A stretch of DNA of 9,711 nt from Candidatus Omnitrophota bacterium (GTDB lineage Bacteria > Omnitrophota > Gorgyraeia > B26-G9): the NCBI GenBank assembly GCA_028718845.1, contig JAQULA010000049.1, positions 1 to 9,711 on the forward strand. The letters run 5' to 3'. The position numbers and the translations under genes are program-made. The notes under the pieces were generated by a model, which was not told the DNA's origin, searched no databases, and worked only from the letters and a program-made list of their open reading frames with translations. Below, one piece after another: positions 1 through 6,579 of this stretch. Within the stretch, counting starts at the first letter, position 1. Each line of letters starts with the position of its first letter.

Positions 1-1
1 A

Positions 2-166
2 AAAGGGCCGGCATTGGCCTTGCTTTTAGCCGGGCCGGCATTAAGCTTGCCCAGCATGCTGGTATTGCGCAGCATTATGGGCACGAAAAAGACGATTGTT
101 TTTGTTATGTTAGTCGTGATCATGTCCACCATCAGCGGAATGGTTTTTGGCTTTATCGTTGATTAA
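2..166 (+). CDS. ArsP/YraQ-type permease (DUF318), C-terminal fragment
   Basis: The gene enters from the left edge and only its last 54 codons are present, ending in TAA at 164-166. The peptide opens with a hydrophobic helix containing GPALALLLAGPALSLPSM, then LRSIMGTKKT, then a second hydrophobic helix ending GFIVD. That glycine/proline-rich helix plus a basic turn is the usual C-terminal end of the DUF318/ArsP_1 permease family, polytopic inner-membrane proteins. Some members (ArsP) export trivalent methylarsenicals and aromatic arsenicals. Its position just upstream of an arsenite methyltransferase fits export of the methylated product. The family is well supported by the visible tail. The substrate is inferred from context, because the catalytic half lies outside the window. 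A 150-bp repeat-filled gap separates it from arsM, so cotranscription is uncertain. Confidence 0.72.
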   Translation, partial: KGPALALLLAGPALSLPSMLVLRSIMGTKKTIVFVMLVVIMSTISGMVFGFIVD

Positions 167-190
167 AGATAAACACGGATAATCCCGCAA

Positions 191-304
191 GGAAAAAGTA
201 AAAAGGTAAAAGTAAAAAGTAAAAATAATGCGACGCAATACTCACTACTCAATACGCAATACTTTTTCCGAGCGGCGAGCAGCGAGAACCGAGCCGCTAA
301 ATAG
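191..304. repeat. Intergenic heptad repeat array 1
   Basis: The gap between the permease stop and arsM (167-316) is almost entirely degenerate 7-bp repeats. Block A (193-227) repeats aaaaagt and variants. Block B (235-262) repeats gcaatac/tcaatac. Block C (270-297) repeats gagcggc/gagcagc. Sixteen heptads can be read without a phase break from 193 to 304. A perfect 10-bp inverted repeat, ggaaaaagta at 191-200 and tactttttcc at 260-269, brackets blocks A and B. Positions 198-225 are identical to 8686-8713 in array 3, and 269-288 match 6790-6809 in array 2 at 19 of 20 positions. I see no convincing sigma70 promoter in the gap. The arsM ribosome-binding site starts as the array ends. The function is unknown. 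Confidence 0.85.
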
Positions 305-316
305 GAGGAGGCAGCG

Positions 317-1153
317 ATGAAAAAAGATAAAAAAGAAATCAAAAAAGTAGTTAGAGACGGCTACGCAAAAATTGCCGAAAAAGAAACGCCATGCTGTTGC
401 TCCGGTTCATGTTGCGGCGGTACTGCTTCCGCGCTTGATATTAGTAGAACGGTTGGCTATAGCAATGATGAAATGAACGCGGTTCCGGAAGGCGCTAATT
501 TAGGGCTGGGCTGCGGTAATCCGGTGGCTATAGCGTCGTTGAAGCAAGGCGATATTGTTCTGGATCTGGGCAGCGGCGCGGGATTTGACGCGTTCCTGGC
601 CTCGCCCAAAGTCGGCAAGGCCGGTAAGGTTATCGGCGTGGATATGACTCCGGAAATGGTAAAAAAAGCCCGGGCCAATGCCCAAAAAGGCAAGTATAAC
701 AATGTAGAGTTCAGGTTGGGCGAAATCGAGAAACTTCCGGTCGATGATAATTCGGTCGATGTGATTATTTCCAATTGCGTGATCAATCTTTCTCCGGAAA
801 AGGATAAGGTTTTTACCGAGGCCTTCCGGGTGCTTAAACCCGGCGGCAGGCTGATGGTTTCGGATTTGGTGCTGGTTAAGGAGTTACCGCAGATTATTAA
901 AGAATCGGTCGAGGCCTATGTCGGTTGTCTGGCCGGCGCGGTAAAGAAAGACGAGTACCTGCGGTGCATAACCGAAGCCGGTTTTCAGGATGTAACCGTA
1001 ATTAGCCAATCGATTTATCCGATTGACGCGATGGCCAATGATATCACGGCGCAGGTGGTCAGCAATAATTCGCGAATTAATTACCAGGACCTTAAAAATA
1101 CCGAAGCGGCCGTAGCCAGCATCAAAGTTTCGGCCCAAAAACCGGCGGCATAA
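317..1153 (+). CDS. arsM: Arsenite S-adenosylmethionine methyltransferase ArsM
   Basis: A 278-aa cytoplasmic class I methyltransferase that methylates As(III), using SAM and thiols, to mono- and further methylated trivalent arsenicals. The SAM-binding motif I is DLGSGAGFD at residues 83-91, the acidic end of strand 2 is GVDM at 107-110, and the post-motif FRVLKPGGRLMVSD lies at 170-183. Cysteines match the ArsM pattern: C66 in GLGCGNPV, C154 in SNCVINLSP and C204 in GCLAGAV are the expected As(III) ligands. An N-terminal cluster CCCSGSCC at 26-33 can supply the partner of C66. The start is secure, with GGAGGAGG at 304-311 five bases before the ATG. It leads a compact operon (11 bp to the next gene) whose other products export or reduce arsenicals. 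Methylarsenite is more toxic than arsenite, so the flanking permeases fit as its exit route. Confidence 0.95.
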   Translation: MKKDKKEIKKVVRDGYAKIAEKETPCCCSGSCCGGTASALDISRTVGYSNDEMNAVPEGANLGLGCGNPVAIASLKQGDIVLDLGSGAGFDAFLASPKVGKAGKVIGVDMTPEMVKKARANAQKGKYNNVEFRLGEIEKLPVDDNSVDVIISNCVINLSPEKDKVFTEAFRVLKPGGRLMVSDLVLVKELPQIIKESVEAYVGCLAGAVKKDEYLRCITEAGFQDVTVISQSIYPIDAMANDITAQVVSNNSRINYQDLKNTEAAVASIKVSAQKPAA

Positions 1154-1164
1154 GGAGTCGAACG

Positions 1165-1398
1165 ATGAAGATAGAAATACTCGGCATGGGTTGCCCGAAA
1201 TGCAAACAGCTTACCGCTAACGCGGAAGCCGCGGTCAAAGAGCTGAATATCCCGGCGGAAATAGTCAAGGTGGCCGATATCGGTAAGATTACCGAATACG
1301 GGGTAATGATGACCCCGGCATTGGCGTTAAACGGGGCCGTGGTTTCTTCCGGAAAAGTGTTAAGCAAGGACGAAATTAAAAATATCCTGACCAAATAA
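1165..1398 (+). CDS. Small thioredoxin-like redox-active disulfide protein (Thioredoxin_3 type)
   Basis: A 77-aa cytoplasmic protein with a minimal thioredoxin/glutaredoxin fold. MKIEILGMGC forms the first strand, the active site CPKC is at residues 10-13, a helix follows, and the cis-proline motif TP is at 50-51 before LALNG. This length and layout match the 'redox-active disulfide protein 2'/Thioredoxin_3 family. Members often sit beside DUF318 permeases and arsenic genes. The ribosome-binding site AAGGAG overlaps the arsM stop codon, so translation is probably coupled. It lies 10 bp upstream of the exported CxxC protein and the CcdA-like membrane protein, so it may donate electrons to that pair. 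It may equally reduce ArsM, which needs thiols. No signal peptide is present. In known arsEFG loci the gene before arsF may be equivalent to this one, but I cannot confirm it. Confidence 0.82.
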   Translation: MKIEILGMGCPKCKQLTANAEAAVKELNIPAEIVKVADIGKITEYGVMMTPALALNGAVVSSGKVLSKDEIKNILTK

Positions 1399-1408
1399 GG
1401 AGGCAAGA

Positions 1409-1834
1409 GTGAAGAAGTTAGTTATAATCCTTATATCGGCGGTTGTCGTCATCAGTTCCGGTTTTTCCGTCCGCGCCGCAGAGGTGCCGCCGGCGGTCAA
1501 AGTTATCGCCTATTATTTCCACGGCGAGTTTCGCTGCCCGACTTGTAATGCCATGGAAAAATATACCCGGGAAGCGATCGACACGCATTTCAAGGACGCG
1601 CTTGGTTCCGGGAAACTGGTCTTCAAATCGGTGAATGTGGAAGAACCCGGGAACGAGTATTTTGTTAAGCAATATCAACTGTACACTAAATCCCTGATCC
1701 TTTCGCTGGTGAAAGACGGGAAACAGATAAAATCGAAAAATCTCGATAAAATCTGGGAACTTAGCCGTAATGAACAAAAATTTATTGCCTATGTTGCCGG
1801 GGAAATTCGCGATTTACTGAAAGAAGCACAATGA
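1409..1834 (+). CDS. ArsF-family exported CxxC protein (nitroarsenical reductase subunit-like)
   Basis: A 141-aa protein starting at GTG, with a good AAGGAGG five bases upstream. Residues 1-23 form a signal peptide: MKK, a hydrophobic core and a VRA-A cleavage site. The mature protein carries YYFHG (35-39), then RCPTC with the CxxC cysteines C43 and C46. A thioredoxin-like body follows, with a V-x-VEEPGNEYF segment at about 75-85. The YFHG-x2-RCxTC signature is that of the family annotated as ArsF, a subunit linked to reduction of nitrophenyl arsenicals in arsEFG loci. The stop overlaps the next start (ATGA at 1831-1834), so it is translationally coupled to the ArsG-like protein. Export to the periplasm or outer membrane face is inferred from the signal peptide. 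The substrate here is unproven and could be any disulfide or arsenic-thiol species outside the membrane. Confidence 0.78.
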   Translation: MKKLVIILISAVVVISSGFSVRAAEVPPAVKVIAYYFHGEFRCPTCNAMEKYTREAIDTHFKDALGSGKLVFKSVNVEEPGNEYFVKQYQLYTKSLILSLVKDGKQIKSKNLDKIWELSRNEQKFIAYVAGEIRDLLKEAQ

Positions 1835-2520
1835 TCGACATTGTTATCGGTTTTGGTTCGGCTTTGTGGCTGGGGATATTGACCTCGATCAGCCCGTGTC
1901 CTTTAGCGACGAATATCGCGGCGGTATCGTTTATTTCCAAAAAAATAACCCACCCGGTGTTTGTTTTTATTTCCGGGCTGGCCTACACGCTGGGGAGAAT
2001 GACCGCCTACGCGGTGTTGGGCTGGATTATTATCGGTTCGCTGCTGAGTGTTCCGCAGGTCGCGCAGTTTTTGCAGAAATATATGGCGCAAGCGCTCGGC
2101 CCGATTTTAATTATCACCGGATTGGTTTTACTGGAAAAGATCAAAATAAATATTGCGGGAATAGTATTGGCGCATAAGTATCATAACCGGCTTGTCGAGG
2201 CCGGCGCTCCGGGAGCTTTTTTGCTGGGTTTGGTATTTGCCCTGGCATTTTGCCCGGTATCCGCGGCATTGTTTTTCGGCAGCTTGATTCCTCTGTCGCT
2301 TAATAGTAATTCCGGGGCCTGGCTGGCATTGGTGTACGGTGCGGGAACCGGACTGCCGGTACTTATATTTGCCGTGGCCATTGCGCTGGGAGTCAGCTCG
2401 TTGAGCCGGTGGGTTCATTGGATTACCCGGCTGGAGTTGTATACCCGTTCGATAACCGGAATTGTTTTTATCCTGGTGGGAGGGTATTACTCCGGCCTTT
2501 ATATCTTAAAACTTTTTTAG
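1831..2520 (+). CDS. ArsG-family membrane protein, CcdA/DsbD-like
   Basis: A 229-aa polytopic inner-membrane protein with about six hydrophobic segments. It starts by ATGA overlap with arsF. Two helices carry the paired cysteine-proline motifs of the CcdA/DsbD transmembrane superfamily: ISPCPLATN with C23, and FCPVSAALFFG with C141. In DsbD and CcdA these two cysteines carry electrons from cytoplasmic thioredoxin to extracytoplasmic partners. In arsEFG loci the ArsG branch is described as an efflux permease for aminophenyl arsenicals. Both activities remain possible. The neighbours, a cytoplasmic CxxC protein and an exported CxxC protein, favour a redox role at least in part. Its length is normal for the minimal CcdA-like core, with no fused thioredoxin domains. 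Family membership is firm and the exact transport role is inferred. Confidence 0.78.
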   Translation: MIDIVIGFGSALWLGILTSISPCPLATNIAAVSFISKKITHPVFVFISGLAYTLGRMTAYAVLGWIIIGSLLSVPQVAQFLQKYMAQALGPILIITGLVLLEKIKINIAGIVLAHKYHNRLVEAGAPGAFLLGLVFALAFCPVSAALFFGSLIPLSLNSNSGAWLALVYGAGTGLPVLIFAVAIALGVSSLSRWVHWITRLELYTRSITGIVFILVGGYYSGLYILKLF

Positions 2521-2528
2521 GAGAAGAC

Positions 2529-3608
2529 ATGACGCATATTATCCATGAGGAACGGCGCTTAAGTTTTTTTGAAAAATATCTTACCGGTTGGGTCCTGCTT
2601 TGTATCGGGCTGGGGATAATGCTCGGCAAACTGTTTCCGCAGGCAGTGGTAACGCTGGACCGGATTTCGATTTATCAGGTATCCATTCCCATCGCGGTCT
2701 GTCTGTTTTTTATGATGTACCCGATCATGGTCAAAATAGACTTTGCCGAAGTGATTAAAGCCGGGAAGACGCCAAAGCCGGTTTTATTGACATTGTTTGT
2801 CAACTGGGGTATTAAGCCGTTTACGATGCTGGCTATCGCGACGCTTTTTTTGGGCGGATTGTTTAAAGGATGGCTGCCGGGAGTGGAGATTGTAAAAGGC
2901 GGGGCTTCGGTGGAATTATTCCGGTCTTATATCTCCGGATGTATTTTACTCGGCATCGCGCCGTGCACGGCCATGGTACTGATCTGGGGGCATCTCGCCA
3001 AAGGTAACGACGGCCATACCCTGGTTATGGTGGCGATTAACTCCCTGACCATGCTTTTTCTTTATGCCCCTTTGGGTGGGTGGCTGCTGGGCGTGAACAA
3101 AATGCCGATTCCCTGGCAGACGATCGTGTTGTCCGTGGTTATTTATGTCGGATTACCGTTATTATTCGGGTATTATTCAAGGAAATGGTTAATCGGCCGA
3201 AAGGGGTTGAAGTGGTTCGAGGAAAAGTTTTTGCATTATTTGACCCCGGTTTCGATTGGCGCGTTACTGCTTACGCTGGTGTTGTTGTTCTCGTTCAAAG
3301 GCGAGCTGATTATCAACCAGCCGCAGCTGATACTGCTGATCGCGGTTCCGCTGTTTATCCAAACCTGCCTGATTTTTGCCCTCTCCTATGGCCTGGCAAA
3401 ATGGCTTAAATTACCTTATCGGGACGCGGCCCCGTCGGCTCTTGTCGGTGCGAGTAATCATTTCGAAGTCGCGATTGCCACGTCGACTATTCTTTTCGGT
3501 TTATCGTCCGGGGCGTCATTGGCAACCGTGGTGGGGGTGCTTATCGAGGTTCCGGTGATGCTGATGTTGGTGAAAATATGTCTCAAGACCAAGGCGTGGT
3601 TCTCCTAA
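2529..3608 (+). CDS. acr3: Arsenite efflux carrier ACR3 (BART superfamily)
   Basis: A 359-aa integral membrane protein with ten predicted helices that exports As(III), probably as arsenite/H+ exchange. The diagnostic residues are present: C146 in GIAPCTAMVLIWGH (helix 4) and E313 in GASNHFEVAIA (helix 9), both essential in characterised ACR3 proteins. Other family signatures are MYPIMVKIDF (63-72), the TPKP turn and the IEVPVML ending. I chose the ATG at 2529 because AGGAGAAG (2519-2526) sits just upstream and MTHIIHEERRLSFFEKYLTGW is a normal ACR3 N-terminus. The reading frame stays open upstream to 2409, but that extension overlaps the preceding gene and encodes nothing ACR3-like. It is the last gene of the arsenic run. 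No clear rho-independent terminator follows. No arsR or arsC lies in the same run. Confidence 0.95.
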   Translation: MTHIIHEERRLSFFEKYLTGWVLLCIGLGIMLGKLFPQAVVTLDRISIYQVSIPIAVCLFFMMYPIMVKIDFAEVIKAGKTPKPVLLTLFVNWGIKPFTMLAIATLFLGGLFKGWLPGVEIVKGGASVELFRSYISGCILLGIAPCTAMVLIWGHLAKGNDGHTLVMVAINSLTMLFLYAPLGGWLLGVNKMPIPWQTIVLSVVIYVGLPLLFGYYSRKWLIGRKGLKWFEEKFLHYLTPVSIGALLLTLVLLFSFKGELIINQPQLILLIAVPLFIQTCLIFALSYGLAKWLKLPYRDAAPSALVGASNHFEVAIATSTILFGLSSGASLATVVGVLIEVPVMLMLVKICLKTKAWFS

Positions 3609-3675
3609 CTTTGCGCGAGAAATAATTATAAGTTCAATTCCTTCCAGTGGTTATCTCCCGGAAAATATTTTTATA

Positions 3676-3703
3676 TTTACATATGTGAAAATATGAATAT
3701 AAT
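3676..3703 (+). promoter_or_regulatory. Sigma70-type promoter with embedded dyad upstream of the SulP operon
   Basis: TTTACA (3676-3681) and a perfect TATAAT (3698-3703) are separated by 16 bp in an AT-rich stretch, predicting transcription from about 3710. The palindrome ACATATGT (3679-3686) overlaps the -35 box and spacer. It is flanked by ATATTT (3673-3678) and AAATAT (3689-3694). A direct repeat gaaaatat occurs at 3661 and 3687. An AT-rich dyad over the promoter is the usual architecture of ArsR-family operators, and an arsR-type gene is the second gene of this operon. Repressor binding is inference. Between the ACR3 stop (3608) and this site I see no gene. Confidence 0.6.
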
Positions 3704-3756
3704 GATAACATTGTTTTCTTAAACCCGATACAGTGCTGACCATGGACCGGGCTGAG

Positions 3757-3784
3757 AATGCGGCAATGTTATATCCGCATTTTT
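3757..3784 (+). terminator. Leader hairpin with T-run, possible attenuator
   Basis: AATGCGG (3757-3763) is perfectly complementary to CCGCATT (3775-3781), with an 11-nt loop, and the second arm runs into TTTTT (3780-3784). It lies downstream of the predicted start point (about 3710) and 35 bp before the SulP ATG. It could therefore act as an intrinsic terminator or attenuator in the leader. The stem is short and the T-run only five bases, so it may be weak or conditional. The preceding leader (3721-3756) has further pairing potential (CCCG 3724-3727 with CGGG 3748-3751) but matches no riboswitch class I recognise. Confidence 0.42.
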
Positions 3785-3818
3785 GGCCTGGTTAAAATAT
3801 ATAAGGAGAGGGAGCTAT

Positions 3819-5468
3819 ATGTTTTCGCCGAAATTATTTACCTGTCTTAAAACTTATTCCAAAGATCAATTCATTTCCGATTGTATCGCCGGAGTTATTG
3901 TCGGGGTGGTGGCGATCCCTCTGGCCATCGCTTTCGCGATTGCCTCCGGGGTTTCTCCGGATAAAGGCCTGGTCACCGCGATCATCGCCGGATTTCTGGT
4001 TTCCGTATTGGGCGGCAGCCGGGTGCAGATCGGCGGGCCGACCGGCGCGTTTGTGGTCATTGTCTACGGCATCGTCCAAAAATACGGCATCGACGGCCTG
4101 GTAATTGCCACGATGATTGCCGGTATCCTGCTTATCCTGATGGGGCTGGCCAAGCTCGGCACGGCGGTGAAATTCATTCCGCATTCGGTGATCGTCGGGT
4201 TCACCAGCGGCATTGCCGTGATCATCTTTTCGTCGCAGGTAAAAGATTTTTTAGGATTGAGGATTGCCTCCGTTCCCGCGGAATTCGCCGAGAAATGGCG
4301 GGTGTTTGGCGAACATATCCATACGGTCAATTATGACGCGCTGGGATTGGGACTGTTGACCGTATTGATTATCGTGTTTTCCCCGAAGATCTCGAAGAAA
4401 ATACCCGGGGCGCTGATCGCGCTTATTTTTGTTTCTTTTTTTTCCGCGTTATTTAATATCCCGGTGGAAACGATCGGCAGCCGCTTTGGCGCCCTGCCGA
4501 ATACCTTGCCGCTGCCGCATTTTTCGCCGGTCGGTATCTCGCGCATCCGGGAACTTTTCCAGCCGGCGCTGACCATCGCGCTGCTGGGCGCGATCGAATC
4601 CCTGCTTTCGGCCATCGTTGCCGACGGTATGACCGGCGGCAAACACCGTTCGAACACCGAACTGATCGCCCAGGGAGTCGCCAATATCGGTTCGGCATTA
4701 TTCGGCGGTATCCCGGCTACCGGTGCCATCGCGCGAACGGTAACCAATATCAAAAACGGCGGACGGACCCCGATCGCCGGGATCGTGCACGCGGTAACCG
4801 TATTGGTCATTCTGCTGTTCTTAGGTAAATGGATCCGGTTTGTTCCCCTGGCATGTTTGGCCGGTATTCTGGTGGTGGTGTCCTACCATATGAGCGAATG
4901 GCGTTCGTTCCGTGAAGTGTTGAAATGGTCGCGCGGCGGTCGGTCGGTGGTATTAACCACGTTTTTGGTCACGATTTTCGTCGATTTGAACGCCGCGATC
5001 GAGATCGGGATGGTATTATCGGCATTCATCTTCATGAAACGCATGGCCGATATTACCAATATCAAGGTCATTGCCCGGGAATTCGGCGAAGACGGAGAGG
5101 ACCGTCCGTTGTCGTCGTTCGTTATCCCCAAGGAAGTGGAAGTGTATGAAATTAACGGCCCGTTGTTTTTCGGCGCGGCGAACCGTTTCGATGAAATCGA
5201 TTTGCAGGTCAGCGAAAAACCCAAGGTGCGTATTTTGCGGTTCCGCGATGTGCCGTTGATCGATTCCACCGGTATGCAGGCGCTTAAGAGTTTCTACACT
5301 AAATGTAAAAATAAACAGATTCATCTTATTATTACCGGTTTACATGTACAGCCGTTGAATGAAATGGTAAAATCTAATCTGTACGATCTTATCGGCGAGG
5401 AAAATGTTTTTTCCAATATGAAGGACGCGATCGAACGGGCCGAAGGGTTATTGTGCGTCCATCAATAG
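3819..5468 (+). CDS. SulP (SLC26) family anion transporter with C-terminal STAS domain
   Basis: A 549-aa inner-membrane anion transporter. The SulP core covers about residues 12-410: AGVIVGVVAIPLAIAFAIASG (24-44), the substrate-binding GGPTGAFVV (72-80), GAIESLLSAIVADGMTGGKH (257-276) and GGIPATGAIART (296-307). A STAS domain occupies about 438-545, with DSTGMQAL at 482-489. The ESLL-x5-DGMTG-KH-x-SN pattern resembles the BicA/DauA side of the family (bicarbonate, dicarboxylate) at least as much as sulfate permeases, so the substrate is open. The start at 3819 is chosen for the purine-rich AAGGAGAGGGAG (3803-3814). The frame is open back to a TTG at 3783, but that would overlap the leader hairpin. 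It is the first gene of an operon with the ArsR-type regulator (36 bp downstream) and the HTH-EIIA protein, and it has its own promoter. Confidence 0.92.
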   Translation: MFSPKLFTCLKTYSKDQFISDCIAGVIVGVVAIPLAIAFAIASGVSPDKGLVTAIIAGFLVSVLGGSRVQIGGPTGAFVVIVYGIVQKYGIDGLVIATMIAGILLILMGLAKLGTAVKFIPHSVIVGFTSGIAVIIFSSQVKDFLGLRIASVPAEFAEKWRVFGEHIHTVNYDALGLGLLTVLIIVFSPKISKKIPGALIALIFVSFFSALFNIPVETIGSRFGALPNTLPLPHFSPVGISRIRELFQPALTIALLGAIESLLSAIVADGMTGGKHRSNTELIAQGVANIGSALFGGIPATGAIARTVTNIKNGGRTPIAGIVHAVTVLVILLFLGKWIRFVPLACLAGILVVVSYHMSEWRSFREVLKWSRGGRSVVLTTFLVTIFVDLNAAIEIGMVLSAFIFMKRMADITNIKVIAREFGEDGEDRPLSSFVIPKEVEVYEINGPLFFGAANRFDEIDLQVSEKPKVRILRFRDVPLIDSTGMQALKSFYTKCKNKQIHLIITGLHVQPLNEMVKSNLYDLIGEENVFSNMKDAIERAEGLLCVHQ

Positions 5469-5504
5469 CGGGATGCGGTGTTCCGGGTAAGTCAGCGAGG
5501 GTGT

Positions 5505-5840
5505 ATGACCATACGAGACGATGCGGTATTTAAGATCAAAGCGGATTTTTTAAAGGCGCTGGCCCATCCGGCCCGGCTGCAGGTTATCGAATACCTGAAA
5601 GACGGCGAAGCCAGTGTCGGAACACTGGTTCAGGCATTGGGAGTGGAACAATCCAGCTTGTCGCGTCATTTGGCGGTATTGCGGGATTTAGGCCTGCTGG
5701 TATCCCGCCAGGAGCGGACTACGGTGTATTACAAACTCCAGGACGACGATATTTTCAAGGTATTGCGGCCGGTGGCCGAGGTTCTAAGAAAAAAATTGAA
5801 GCGAAGCGAAAAACTTCTGGAGAGCCTGGGCCGGGAATAA
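5505..5840 (+). CDS. ArsR/SmtB-family transcriptional regulator lacking metal-binding cysteines
   Basis: A 111-aa winged-helix DNA-binding protein, probably a dimeric repressor. The family opening KADFLKALAHPARLQVIEYL is at residues 12-31. Helix-turn-helix SVGTLVQALGVEQSSLSRHL is at 37-56, with the recognition helix around 48-60. The wing LVSRQERTTVYYKL is at 65-78, followed by a long basic C-terminal helix. With the ATG at 5505 (GAGGG at 5497-5501) there is no cysteine at all. A GTG start at 5478 would add nine residues including one cysteine, but it has a poorer ribosome-binding site. The arsenic motif ELCVCD and the alpha-5 Zn ligands are absent, so it is unlikely to sense arsenite or zinc despite the nearby ars genes. 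Similar small ArsR proteins are often encoded beside SulP genes. It most likely controls its own operon through the dyad near 3683. Confidence 0.87.
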   Translation: MTIRDDAVFKIKADFLKALAHPARLQVIEYLKDGEASVGTLVQALGVEQSSLSRHLAVLRDLGLLVSRQERTTVYYKLQDDDIFKVLRPVAEVLRKKLKRSEKLLESLGRE

Positions 5841-5883
5841 ACGGCCGGGATCGGTCCATCTATAAACAACGGCGGATGAGCGC

Positions 5884-6579
5884 ATGCAGGTAACTTTTCG
5901 GGAAATAAAAAAAGCCTTCGACATCGAGGAAAAAACGCTTTATCACTGGCTGAATGCCTGCGGTATGCCGGCGGTAAAAGCGAACGACCAGTATTATTTC
6001 CACTCCGTGGAAGTTTTAGAGTGGGCGTTAAAGCACCACATTCCCTTAACCCCGGGAGCATTACAGCTGTGCGAGAAAAAACGGCACGGCCAGGACATCG
6101 TCACCCCGGCATTGAGCCAGGGCGGAGTCTATTACAATACCCCGGGGAAATCTCCGAATGAAATCCTGGGAACCGTATTGGAGCTGCTGCCGCTGCCGTC
6201 CCATATCCAGCGTGATTTTTTAAAAGAATTACTGTTGTCCCGCGAACAGCTGGGGACCACCGCGGTGGGCGGGGGGATTGCCATCCCCCATGTGAAGCAC
6301 CCGGTGGCATTGGCCGGAGTATCGCCGAAGATCGGATTGTTTTTTTTGGCGACACCGGTCAATTTTTCCGCTCCGGATAAACAAAACGTGCATACGGTAT
6401 TCGTGATATTGTCCGCTTCGGTGAAAGGGCATTTGGCGCTTTTATCCCGGCTGGCATTTTGCCTGCAGGATAAAGCGGTTATATCGGTGTTGGCCTCCCG
6501 GGCCAAAAAAGAAGACATCATCGCGGCATTTCAAATCGCGGAGTCGAAGATCGATCCGCTTACGGAAAGCGGCGAGTAG
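5884..6579 (+). CDS. Excisionase/MerR-like DNA-binding domain fused to PTS EIIA (fructose/Ntr type)
   Basis: A 231-aa soluble two-domain protein. Residues 1-53 form a helix-turn-helix of the excisionase/MerR type: TFREIKKAFDIEEKTLYHWL, then YYFHSVEVLEWALKH. After a linker with GGVYYNTP (80-87), residues about 88-222 match the PTS EIIA-2 fold. The phosphorylated histidine is H136 in GGGIAIPHVKHP, and HLALLSRLAFCLQD (183-196) is the conserved helix. No EIIB or EIIC is nearby, so this is a PTSNtr-like regulator rather than a sugar-transport subunit. Phosphorylation of H136 by an HPr/NPr-type donor could tune DNA binding or a membrane partner. The ribosome-binding site is weak (GGATGAG, 5874-5880), and the gene follows the regulator by 43 bp. 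It lies between the SulP operon and the Hyf-like genes and could regulate either. The domains are clear; the target is unknown. Confidence 0.87.
   Translation: MQVTFREIKKAFDIEEKTLYHWLNACGMPAVKANDQYYFHSVEVLEWALKHHIPLTPGALQLCEKKRHGQDIVTPALSQGGVYYNTPGKSPNEILGTVLELLPLPSHIQRDFLKELLLSREQLGTTAVGGGIAIPHVKHPVALAGVSPKIGLFFLATPVNFSAPDKQNVHTVFVILSASVKGHLALLSRLAFCLQDKAVISVLASRAKKEDIIAAFQIAESKIDPLTESGE

Noticed and set aside
1831..2520. Cytochrome c biogenesis protein CcdA
   Set aside because: The fold and cysteines match the superfamily, but no cytochrome maturation genes are near, and the coupling to arsF fits the ArsG branch.
2409..2528. N-terminal extension of ACR3 by 40 residues
   Set aside because: It overlaps the ArsG-family gene, lacks homology to ACR3 N-termini and ignores the strong ribosome-binding site before 2529.
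3783..3818. Upstream TTG start for the SulP protein
   Set aside because: It would overlap the leader hairpin and has no ribosome-binding site, while AAGGAGAGGGAG directly precedes the ATG at 3819.
4331..4810. 159-codon antisense open frame inside the SulP gene
   Set aside because: It is a compositional shadow of a well-supported gene, with no recognisable domain or ribosome-binding site.
5505..5840. Arsenite sensor for the upstream ars genes
   Set aside because: No cysteine pair or ELCVCD-type motif; it belongs to the SulP operon rather than the ars run.
5884..6579. Sugar PTS transport subunit
   Set aside because: No EIIB or EIIC is adjacent and the N-terminus is a DNA-binding domain, which points to regulation.
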